DNA from: an uncultured Lachnospiraceae bacterium
GTDB taxonomy: Bacteria > Bacillota > Clostridia > Lachnospirales > Lachnospiraceae
Direction: 5' to 3'
Length of the DNA stretch: 9,549 nt
NCBI GenBank assembly: GCA_902784025.1
Contig: CACZTF010000111.1
Span: 1-9,549, forward strand
Part shown: piece by piece, positions 1 to 6,790 of the stretch
Layout: every line of letters begins with the position of its first letter
Numbering within the stretch: position 1 is the stretch's first letter
Notes under the pieces: generated by a model
Database searches by the model: none
Seen by the model: the letters and a program-made list of their open reading frames with translations, nothing else
What the model was told of the DNA's origin: nothing
Program-made: the position numbers and the translations under genes

Positions 1-98
1 AGGAACACGTTTCTCATTGCATAATAGAGTCAGGTAATGAGAATAACTCCGATGCGCTTGATATGCTTAACACCGCTTTAGATCAATTTATGAAATAG
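1..98 (+). CDS. CsoR/FrmR-family metal-sensing transcriptional repressor, C-terminal fragment
   Basis: The frame is open from the window edge (first whole codon at 3) to a TAG at 96-98. It encodes about 31 residues starting EHVSHCIIESG and ending LNTALDQFMK. The H-x3-C arrangement (His of EHV, Cys of SHC) matches the last two ligands of the Cys-His-Cys metal site in CsoR-type repressors. The following acidic stretch and short amphipathic helix match the usual end of this small family of about 90 residues. Known family members are all-helical DNA-binding proteins that repress copper, nickel or formaldehyde/sulfur-stress genes, and ligand binding or thiol modification releases them from DNA. 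The first Cys and the DNA-binding part lie outside the window, so the effector cannot be named. The gene probably belongs to a separate upstream unit, because a promoter follows it. Confidence 0.72.
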   Translation, partial: EHVSHCIIESGNENNSDALDMLNTALDQFMK

Positions 99-111
99 TT
101 TTTTTGTAATA

Positions 112-137
112 TCAAACCGGCTTTTGCCTTTTTTTTT
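112..137 (+). terminator. weak candidate intrinsic terminator after the CsoR-like gene
   Basis: A short GGC-TTTT-GCC hairpin (119-128), possibly extended by AAA/TTT across a two-base bulge, is followed by a run of nine T residues (129-137). The position just after the stop of the CsoR-like gene and before a promoter is right for a terminator. The stem is only three solid base pairs, so this may simply be T-rich promoter-upstream DNA. Confidence 0.3.
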
Positions 138-138
138 C

Positions 139-167
139 TTGACTTTTGATCTTATTTTTTATACGAT
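139..167 (+). promoter_or_regulatory. sigma-A type promoter for the ileS operon
   Basis: TTGACT at 139-144 (5 of 6 to the -35 consensus) is separated by exactly 17 nt from TACGAT at 162-167 (4 of 6 to the -10 consensus, including the key A2 and T6). The nine-T run just upstream could act as an AT-rich UP-like element. Transcription would start near 174, leaving a leader of about 43 nt before ileS. That is too short for a T-box riboswitch. Confidence 0.65.
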
Positions 168-216
168 TATCGAGTATATGCAAAAAAATGTTTAATAGAT
201 TGGAAGGGCACAGATA

Positions 217-3200
217 ATGGTTTATGATAAGGTATTACCGGATACAAAATTTTCCGACAGAGAGCAGTCTGTAGAGGATTTTTGGAAAAAAAATGACATT
301 TTTAAAAGAAGCCTCGAAAAGAATAAAGACGGAAAAACTTACACTTTTTATGACGGTCCGCCTACGGCTAACGGAAAACCTCATATAGGCCATGTTCTGA
401 CACGGGTTATCAAGGATATGATCCCCAGATACCGCACTATGAAAGGCTATTATGTACCAAGGAAAGCCGGCTGGGACACTCATGGCCTGCCTGTAGAGCT
501 GGAAGTTGAAAAAGAACTGGGATTAGATGGAAAAGAACAGATCGAAAAATATGGTGTAGAACCATTTATTAAAAAATGTCGTGAAAGTGTTTGGAAATAT
601 AAGGGGATGTGGGAAGAGTTTTCATCCAAAGTCGGTTTTTGGGCTGATATGGACAATCCTTATATAACATACGAAAATGATTATATCGAGTCTGAGTGGT
701 GGGCATTAAAAGAAATTTTTAAAAAAGGACTACTATATAAAGGATACAAGATAGTTCCGTATTGTCCACGCTGCGGGACACCTCTTTCTTCTCACGAAGT
801 TGCGCAGGGATATAAGGAAGTTAATGAACGCTCTGCTATAGTAAGATTTAAGGCAAAAGATGAAGATCTGTTTTATCTGGTTTGGACAACAACTCCTTGG
901 ACACTTCCTTCAAACGTTGCATTGTGTGTTAATCCTGATGAAAAATACATTAAAGTCAAAGCTGCTGACGGTCATACATATATTCTTGCCAAAGAGCTTG
1001 CAGATAAGGTTCTTGAAGGTGTTGCTTTAAAAAACAAACCGGATTTATCTGATGAAGATAAAGACGATCAAAAAAAAGCTGATTATTCTGTACTTGAAGA
1101 ATTTTCAGGATCAGAGCTTGAACACAGGGAATACGAGCCTTTATTTGAGTGCTCCGGCAAAGTTTGTGCCGGCTCCGGTAAAAAATCTCATTTTATCACA
1201 TGTGATAACTATGTAACCATGTCAGATGGTACCGGAATCGTTCATATTGCTCCGGCTTTTGGTGAGGATGATTCCAGGATAGGTAAAGATTATGATCTTC
1301 CGGTCATCCAATTAGTTGATACTTCCGGAAACCTGACTTCTGATACACCATATGACGGTATGTTTGTCAAAGATGCTGATCCTGTTATAATTAAAGATCT
1401 GAAAATGGCAGGTAAGCTTTTTTCAGCTACTAAATTTACCCATGATTATCCTTTTTGCTGGCGTTGTGATACACCACTTATTTATTATGCAAGAGAATCA
1501 TGGTTTATACGGATGACCGATGTTAAAGATGACCTTATCAAAAATAATAAGACCATTAACTGGATCCCCGAAACTATCGGTACAGGTCGTTTTGGTACAT
1601 GGCTTGAAAACATTCAGGATTGGGGAATCAGCCGTGACAGATACTGGGGAACCCCTTTAAATGTTTGGAAATGTGATGATTGTGGTGATTATATATCTGT
1701 CGGCAGTATAAAAGAGTTGAAAGAAAGATCGGAATCTTGTCCTGATGATATAGAACTTCACCGGCCTTATATAGATAAGATTACTGTTAAATGTGATAAA
1801 TGTGGCGGCACTGCACACAGGGTGCCTGAAGTCATAGACTGTTGGTTTGATTCCGGTTCTATGCCTTTTGCACAGCACCATTATCCTTTTGAGAATGAGG
1901 AATTATTTAAAGAACAATTTCCAGCCCAGTTTATATCTGAAGCAGTTGACCAAACGAGGGGTTGGTTTTATTCTCTTTTAGCTATCTCGACACTGTTGTT
2001 TAACAAAGCTCCTTATGAGAATGTTATAGTTCTTGGACATGTTTTAGATGAAGACGGTGTTAAGATGAGTAAGTCCAAAGGTAATGCTGTTGATCCTATG
2101 GACGCACTTGCAAAACATGGTGCCGACGCTATTCGCTGGTATTTTTACGAGAATTCAATGCCATGGCTTCCCAACAGGTTTTATGATAAAGCTGTCAGTG
2201 AAGGACAGAGAAAATTTCTCTCGACACTTTGGAATACCTATTCTTTTTATATTTTATATGCAAACATTGATATCTTTTCTCCTTCAGACCATAAATTCGA
2301 AAGGGATACACTGAATGTCATGGATCGATGGATCCTGTCAAGGCTTCAGACTGTCATAAAAGAAACCGATGAATACCTGGAAGATCTGCGTATAACCGAG
2401 GCTGCCAGATGTGTTGAAGCGTTTACTGATGAACTTTCAAATTGGTATGTCCGCCGATGCCGTGAACGTTTTTGGGCGCCCGGAATGGAGCAGGATAAAG
2501 TGAATGCGTATATGACACTTTATACAGCGATTAAGGAACTGATAAAGTTGTCAGCACCAATGATACCATTTATGACTGAGAGTATTTATCAGAATCTTGT
2601 CAGAAATGTAGACAAAAATGCTCCTGATAGTATCCATTTATGTGATTATCCGGAATCTGATGATTCATTTACAGATGCAAATCTGGAAAAAAACATGGGA
2701 GAAGTACTTAAAATAGTCGTTCTGGGACGTGCATGCAGAAATGCAACGGGTATCAAGACAAGACAGCCTATAGGCAAAATGTTTATATGTGCTCCTTTTG
2801 CACTTGATGATTTTTACACTGAGATCATTTCAGAAGAGTTGAATGTTAAGAATGTGGAATGGAAGACAGATGTTTCCGAATATACAAAATATACTTTTAA
2901 ACCACAGTTAAAGACTCTTGGACCTAAATATGGTAAAATGATAGGAAAGATCAAAGAATACCTTGAGTCAATTGACGGCAGCAAGGCCATGTCAGAATTA
3001 AATGAAACAGGAGTATTAAAGTTCTCTCTTGATGATAATGATTTCGAGATCGCAAAAGAGGATCTTTTGATAAGTATGACACAGGCAGAGGGCTTTACGT
3101 CTGATTCATCCGACGGTATCACTGTGGTTTTCGATACAAAACTTACAGATGATCTGATCGATGAGGGATTTTTCAGAGAGGTTGTTAGTAAACTTCAGAC

Positions 3201-3426
3201 AATGCGTAAAGAAGCGGGATTTGAAGTAATGGATATGATAAGTGTCTGGATAGATACAGATGATAATTCTCTTATAAAAGCTATTACAAAATATGAAGAC
3301 AGGATCAAAAAAATAGTACTTGCCGATAATCTGATCCTTGATGAATGTAATAGCAGTGGTGCTTTTAAAGCCGTTAAAGATATCAATGATATAGATGTAA
3401 AAATGGCCGTTGAACGTTTAGGTTAG
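217..3426 (+). CDS. ileS: isoleucyl-tRNA synthetase, type 2 (eukaryote-like IleRS2)
   Basis: This cytosolic class I synthetase charges tRNA-Ile with isoleucine (EC 6.1.1.5). It has 1069 residues, longer than the roughly 930 of common bacterial type 1 enzymes. The HIGH signature is at residues 56-59 and KMSKS at 616-620. CPRCG lies at 183-187. The CP1 editing domain shows VWTTTPWTLPSN (222-233) and GTGIVHIAPAFGEDD (338-352), which hydrolyses Val-tRNA-Ile. WGISRDRYWGTP is at 469-480. Two CxxC pairs (486/489 and 526/529) precede the WFDSG block. The anticodon-binding helical domain starts near 702, with NWYVRR at 742-747. The C-terminus has no CxxC zinc finger. That absence, the length and the internal CxxC pairs point to type 2, a group known for low mupirocin sensitivity. 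ATG 217 follows GGAAGGG (202-208) by 8 nt. It is the first gene of the apparent operon. Between 270 and 285 lies a charged linker rich in Asp and Lys. Confidence 0.96.
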   Translation: MVYDKVLPDTKFSDREQSVEDFWKKNDIFKRSLEKNKDGKTYTFYDGPPTANGKPHIGHVLTRVIKDMIPRYRTMKGYYVPRKAGWDTHGLPVELEVEKELGLDGKEQIEKYGVEPFIKKCRESVWKYKGMWEEFSSKVGFWADMDNPYITYENDYIESEWWALKEIFKKGLLYKGYKIVPYCPRCGTPLSSHEVAQGYKEVNERSAIVRFKAKDEDLFYLVWTTTPWTLPSNVALCVNPDEKYIKVKAADGHTYILAKELADKVLEGVALKNKPDLSDEDKDDQKKADYSVLEEFSGSELEHREYEPLFECSGKVCAGSGKKSHFITCDNYVTMSDGTGIVHIAPAFGEDDSRIGKDYDLPVIQLVDTSGNLTSDTPYDGMFVKDADPVIIKDLKMAGKLFSATKFTHDYPFCWRCDTPLIYYARESWFIRMTDVKDDLIKNNKTINWIPETIGTGRFGTWLENIQDWGISRDRYWGTPLNVWKCDDCGDYISVGSIKELKERSESCPDDIELHRPYIDKITVKCDKCGGTAHRVPEVIDCWFDSGSMPFAQHHYPFENEELFKEQFPAQFISEAVDQTRGWFYSLLAISTLLFNKAPYENVIVLGHVLDEDGVKMSKSKGNAVDPMDALAKHGADAIRWYFYENSMPWLPNRFYDKAVSEGQRKFLSTLWNTYSFYILYANIDIFSPSDHKFERDTLNVMDRWILSRLQTVIKETDEYLEDLRITEAARCVEAFTDELSNWYVRRCRERFWAPGMEQDKVNAYMTLYTAIKELIKLSAPMIPFMTESIYQNLVRNVDKNAPDSIHLCDYPESDDSFTDANLEKNMGEVLKIVVLGRACRNATGIKTRQPIGKMFICAPFALDDFYTEIISEELNVKNVEWKTDVSEYTKYTFKPQLKTLGPKYGKMIGKIKEYLESIDGSKAMSELNETGVLKFSLDDNDFEIAKEDLLISMTQAEGFTSDSSDGITVVFDTKLTDDLIDEGFFREVVSKLQTMRKEAGFEVMDMISVWIDTDDNSLIKAITKYEDRIKKIVLADNLILDECNSSGAFKAVKDINDIDVKMAVERLG

Positions 3427-3449
3427 ATTCGGACGAAATATAATGATTA

Positions 3450-3468
3450 ATATCCTGAAAATGGATAT
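3450..3468 (+). other. small perfect inverted repeat (RNA hairpin) between ileS and fbp
   Basis: ATATCC (3450-3455) and GGATAT (3463-3468) form a six-base-pair stem with a 7-nt loop, 21 nt upstream of the fbp start. No T-run follows, so it is not an intrinsic terminator. A perfect TATAAT sits at 3439-3444, but the -35 region at the usual distance is poor. If that box is used, the transcript would begin almost exactly at the hairpin. In AT-rich DNA either element can arise by chance. Confidence 0.3.
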
Positions 3469-3489
3469 ATCAGACATTCAGGTGGTAAT

Positions 3490-5439
3490 ATGGATTCAGA
3501 AAGACTGAGAACGCTGAAAATTCTTTCAAAAGAATATCCGGATATATCAAGTGCCAGTGCCAGGATAATATACCTTCAGGCTTTATTAAAATTACCCAAA
3601 GAGACTGAGCATTTTATTTCCGATATTCATGGTGAACATGAGGCTTTTTTTCATGTTGTAAAAAACGGGTCAGGAGCTGTCCGCCGAAAGATAGGTGATG
3701 CTCTTGGTGATTCTGTCACAGAAGCACAAAAGAATGAACTTGCTACAATTATTTATTATCCGAAAGAAAAACTTGAACTTATCAATCGTGTAGGCGGACT
3801 GGGTGATGAAGAATATAAAGATATTATAAATAAGCTTATCACCGTATGCAGAAAAGCAGTGGCAAAATATCCGCAAAGTGATGTCAGGGAGACTATACCG
3901 AATGAGTATTCGGAAATATTTGAAGAGTTGTTAGAGTCCAACTCTGCATCTTCTGACAAAAAAGAATATTTAGCTACACTGGTTGACGGTATAGTTTCAA
4001 TGGAAAGAGCAGACGATTTTATTAAGGTTTTGTCTGTTTTGATAAGAAAAATGGCAGTTGCGCGTTTGCATATAGTTGGTGACATCTACGACAGGGGACC
4101 GGGGCCTCACTTTATCCTGGATTTTTTAAGGGATTATCATTCTTTCGATGTGCAATGGGGGAATCACGATGTCATATGGATGGGAGCTTCCCTCGGTCAT
4201 GCTGCGTGTATCTGCAATGTGCTTAGAGGATCTCTTCGATATGATGCTCTTGATATAATAAATGAGGGTTATGGTATAAACACTGATCCCTTAGGCGAAT
4301 TTGCAAAAAAATATTATAAAGATGACCCTTGTGAATGTTACGCCATAAAGGGGCGTGAGATAACCTATGACGAAGAAACACAGCTTACAATGAAAATGCA
4401 TAAAGCCATATCTGTCATTCAGTGGAAGATCGAAGGAAAGATAGTAATGAACAATCCTGAATTTGATATGGAAGACAGAAGGATCCTTGAAAATATTGAT
4501 TATGAAAAAGGAACATTGTTTCAGGACGGAAGGGAAATACCTTTACTTGATGATGAATATCCTACAGTCGATCCTGCTGCGCCATACGAATTAAATGAAG
4601 ATGAAAAAGATCTTATTGAACATCTTGAACTTTCATTCAGAAGCTGCGGAAAGTTAAGAGAGCACGCACTTCTTCTTGTCAGGAATGGCGGCCTCTACCT
4701 TAAATATAACGGTAATCTTTTATTTCATGCATGTGTGCCTCTTAATGAGGATGGCAGCTTGAAGGAGGTCAGTGTTTATGGTGAAAAGTATAAAGGAAAG
4801 CAGCTTTTTGATACATTAGAAGGAATAGTCAGAAAAGGTTTTACATCTGATGATTTTTCCGATATTATAAAGGCAGGGGATATTCTTTGGTTTTTATGGA
4901 ATTCACCGGGCTCACCGCTTTTCGGAAAAGCTAAAATGGCTACATTTGAGAGGTATATAACAAAGGATAAAGAGGCACAGAAAGAACAGAAAAATCCATA
5001 TTACAGTCATATCGAAGATTCTTCTGCTGCTGAGATGATCCTTGAAGAGTTTGGTCTTGATCCGGACAGAGGTATAATCATAAACGGTCATGTTCCTGTT
5101 AAGCAATGCGAAGGTGAAAAGCCTGTAAAAGCCGGTGGTAAGATATTCATGATAGACGGCGGTTTTTCTAAAGCATATCAAAAAGAAACCGGGATAGCAG
5201 GTTATACACTTATTTATAACTCACTTGGGAAATATATTACTGCACACCGGGCATTTACTTCATCTGAAGATGCCGTCAGGAATGGATATGATATTATTTC
5301 AGACAATGTTTATTCGATTTCTGAAACTAAAAGGGTATATATAAAGGATACCGACCGGGGAAATGAGATGTCTGAAGAAATACATGATCTTAAAGACCTT
5401 ATTGCAGCATTTAGAAATGGTGATATTAAGGAAAAATAA
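3490..5439 (+). CDS. fbp: fructose-1,6-bisphosphatase, class III (Firmicutes type)
   Basis: The enzyme removes the 1-phosphate of fructose-1,6-bisphosphate to give fructose-6-phosphate and phosphate (EC 3.1.3.11), the committed step of gluconeogenesis, in the cytosol. Its 649 residues match the usual 640-670 of class III. The metallophosphoesterase core is complete: SDIHGEHE with D45 and H47, GDIYDRG at 197-203, GNHD at 224-227, and a late NGHVPVK with N532, G533 and H534. These residues hold a dinuclear metal site, Mn2+ in characterised relatives. The long acidic middle section (roughly 270-390) is the insertion typical of this class and absent from class I and II enzymes. ATG 3490 is preceded by AGGTGG (3480-3485) at 4 nt, a short spacing, but the first residues resemble the family N-terminus. 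It ends 14 nt before the next gene, which suggests translational coupling. Catabolite or energy-state control is known for relatives but is not visible here. Confidence 0.95.
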   Translation: MDSERLRTLKILSKEYPDISSASARIIYLQALLKLPKETEHFISDIHGEHEAFFHVVKNGSGAVRRKIGDALGDSVTEAQKNELATIIYYPKEKLELINRVGGLGDEEYKDIINKLITVCRKAVAKYPQSDVRETIPNEYSEIFEELLESNSASSDKKEYLATLVDGIVSMERADDFIKVLSVLIRKMAVARLHIVGDIYDRGPGPHFILDFLRDYHSFDVQWGNHDVIWMGASLGHAACICNVLRGSLRYDALDIINEGYGINTDPLGEFAKKYYKDDPCECYAIKGREITYDEETQLTMKMHKAISVIQWKIEGKIVMNNPEFDMEDRRILENIDYEKGTLFQDGREIPLLDDEYPTVDPAAPYELNEDEKDLIEHLELSFRSCGKLREHALLLVRNGGLYLKYNGNLLFHACVPLNEDGSLKEVSVYGEKYKGKQLFDTLEGIVRKGFTSDDFSDIIKAGDILWFLWNSPGSPLFGKAKMATFERYITKDKEAQKEQKNPYYSHIEDSSAAEMILEEFGLDPDRGIIINGHVPVKQCEGEKPVKAGGKIFMIDGGFSKAYQKETGIAGYTLIYNSLGKYITAHRAFTSSEDAVRNGYDIISDNVYSISETKRVYIKDTDRGNEMSEEIHDLKDLIAAFRNGDIKEK

Positions 5440-5453
5440 GAAGAGAGGTTCAT

Positions 5454-6197
5454 ATGGACAGATATGAATATTACGATTTGCATGCACATTTCCTTCCCGG
5501 AATGGACCTAGGCTGTAAGAATGTTGATGAAGCTGTACAGATGATAAAGATGATGGTCGATCAAGGGTGTATGGGTGCTGTACTTACCCCTCACTTTTAT
5601 TGTAATGAAACAGTAGAATCATATCTTAATCGCCGGGATGAATCTTTTCTGATGCTTAGCAATGCTTTAAAGGGAACAGAATATGAGGACTTTTTACATA
5701 CCCTGGTTATGGGGACAGAAGTCGGGTACCATAAGTCTCTTATCTTCGAAAGCATGCTTCCAAGATTATGTATGGGAATGTCCGATTACATACTTTTGGA
5801 GCTTCCCTTTTCGAAATGGAAACCTGAAGTCATCGAAAATGTACAAAGACTTATGCAGGTTAGAAATGTAAAGATAATCATTGCGCATCTCGAAAGATAT
5901 TTTGAATATGGAAATAAAAAGCTTATTAATGAATTATTACAAATGAATGTGATGATCCAGATGAATACAGAGCATTTGCTAAAGTTCGGTGCGTTTCGGC
6001 ATGCTTTGGATATGATACAGAATAAGAGGGTAGATATATTATGTACTGACTGTCATGGTACTTTTTTCTATCCGCCTAATATGGAGCAGGCACTTGCAAA
6101 AATGGAGAAGCAGGGTTTGCATGATGATATACAACGTATGCTTGAGAACAATTATATAATATACAGTGAGTGTTCAAGAAAAGAACCCCGATCTTAA
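5454..6197 (+). CDS. CpsB/YwqE-like PHP-domain phosphatase (predicted protein-tyrosine phosphatase)
   Basis: The 247-residue protein resembles the CpsB/CapC/YwqE family of Mn2+-dependent protein-tyrosine phosphatases, which have a PHP (polymerase and histidinol phosphatase) TIM-barrel-like fold. Metal-site motifs appear in order: DLHAHFLPG (H10, H12), TPHFY (H47), GTEV (E89), IIAHLERY (H145) and TDCH (D199, H201). The helix after LPGMDLG and the LLELPFSKW block also match. Length is normal for the family. No signal peptide or membrane segment is seen, so it should be cytosolic. Characterised members dephosphorylate the BY-kinase that controls capsule or exopolysaccharide chain length. No such kinase or polysaccharide gene is present here, and its position between fbp and apt leaves the substrate open; a small-molecule phosphate ester is possible. 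AAGAGAGG (5441-5448), 5 nt before ATG, fixes the start. Cys200 in the TDCH motif replaces the more usual small residue. Confidence 0.85.
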   Translation: MDRYEYYDLHAHFLPGMDLGCKNVDEAVQMIKMMVDQGCMGAVLTPHFYCNETVESYLNRRDESFLMLSNALKGTEYEDFLHTLVMGTEVGYHKSLIFESMLPRLCMGMSDYILLELPFSKWKPEVIENVQRLMQVRNVKIIIAHLERYFEYGNKKLINELLQMNVMIQMNTEHLLKFGAFRHALDMIQNKRVDILCTDCHGTFFYPPNMEQALAKMEKQGLHDDIQRMLENNYIIYSECSRKEPRS

Positions 6198-6221
6198 ATT
6201 GATCACAATTGATCATGATCA
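6197..6221 (+). repeat. TGATCA repeat cluster upstream of apt (operator-like or hairpin)
   Basis: Two direct copies of AATTGATCA (6197-6205 and 6207-6215) are followed by a third TGATCA (6216-6221). The last two copies abut to make a perfect 12-nt palindrome (6210-6221). The first two TGATCA cores are 10 bp apart, about one helical turn. In RNA, the first and second cores can pair as a 6-bp stem with a CAAT loop. The cluster starts at the last base of the upstream stop codon and ends 4 nt before the apt ribosome binding site (AGGAGA, 6226-6231). It could be a regulator site or a translation-affecting hairpin, and neither is proven. Confidence 0.4.
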
Positions 6222-6239
6222 TTTCAGGAGAATATAAAA

Positions 6240-6764
6240 ATGAATGATATAGAAAAATATATAAGAGAGATACCGGATTTTCCTAAAAAGGGCATTATTT
6301 TCAGAGATATAATGCCGCTTATCGGAAATGCAGAAGGATTAAGGCTTGCGGTTGACAGTATTGTAGAGATCCTTTCAGAAATTGACTTTGATCTTGTTGC
6401 CGGTTCAGAAGCCAGAGGCTTTCTTACAGGCGCACCCGTTGCGTATGCTATGAATAAAGGGTTTGTTTCTGTGAGAAAGAAGGGTAAACTTCCTTATGAA
6501 ACAATAAGTGCCGATTATGATCTTGAGTACGGAACTGCTACTGTAGAGATACAGAAGGATGCTATCGTGCCCGGTCAGAGAGTTGTGATAATAGATGATC
6601 TTTTAGCTACAGGTGGTACTATTGATGCTGTGATACGCCTGGTAGAAGAATTAGGCGGAGAAGTAGTAAAGATAATCTGCCTGATAGAACTTTGCGGTTT
6701 AAATGGAAGAGACAAGTTTAAGGATTATGATGTTGACTGTATATTACAATATCCGGATGCATGA
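6240..6764 (+). CDS. apt: adenine phosphoribosyltransferase
   Basis: The enzyme converts adenine and PRPP to AMP and pyrophosphate in purine salvage (EC 2.4.2.7), in the cytosol. The 174 residues match the usual length of about 170. The N-terminal IPDFPKKGIIFRDIMPL block (11-27) is the characteristic Apt substrate region. GSEARGF (55-61) and VRKKGKLPYET (78-88) carry the flexible loop and the conserved Glu-Ala-Arg and Lys residues. VVIIDDLLATGGT (115-127) is the PRPP-binding signature, with the acidic pair D119-D120. The C-terminal KIICLIELCGLNGRDKF block is also standard. ATG 6240 lies 8 nt after AGGAGA (6226-6231). The gene sits 42 nt after the PHP phosphatase gene and 23 nt before the MutS-like gene. 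Apt is often found near relA or recJ in other Firmicutes, and that is not the case here. A TGATCA cluster precedes it. Confidence 0.95.
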   Translation: MNDIEKYIREIPDFPKKGIIFRDIMPLIGNAEGLRLAVDSIVEILSEIDFDLVAGSEARGFLTGAPVAYAMNKGFVSVRKKGKLPYETISADYDLEYGTATVEIQKDAIVPGQRVVIIDDLLATGGTIDAVIRLVEELGGEVVKIICLIELCGLNGRDKFKDYDVDCILQYPDA

Positions 6765-6774
6765 TGATTTGATT

Positions 6775-6790
6775 AGGAGCTTTTGATTTG
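6775..6790 (+). promoter_or_regulatory. ribosome binding site and TTG start of the MutS-like gene
   Basis: AGGAG at 6775-6779 lies 8 nt before TTG at 6788-6790. No ATG in this frame has a comparable site nearby, and starting here includes a complete hydrophobic N-terminal segment directly after the first residues. That supports TTG as the true start and implies somewhat reduced translation initiation. Confidence 0.7.

Noticed and set aside
2084..2314. Plus-strand frame inside ileS after KMSKS, and a similar one at 5683-5871 in the PHP gene
   Set aside because: They overlap the conserved host gene in another frame and lack ribosome binding sites and recognisable protein features.
3756..4085. 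Minus-strand 109-codon frame inside fbp, and similar minus-strand frames in ileS and the MutS-like gene
   Set aside because: They are shadow frames: Ser/Ile-rich translations opposite well-conserved protein-coding sequence.
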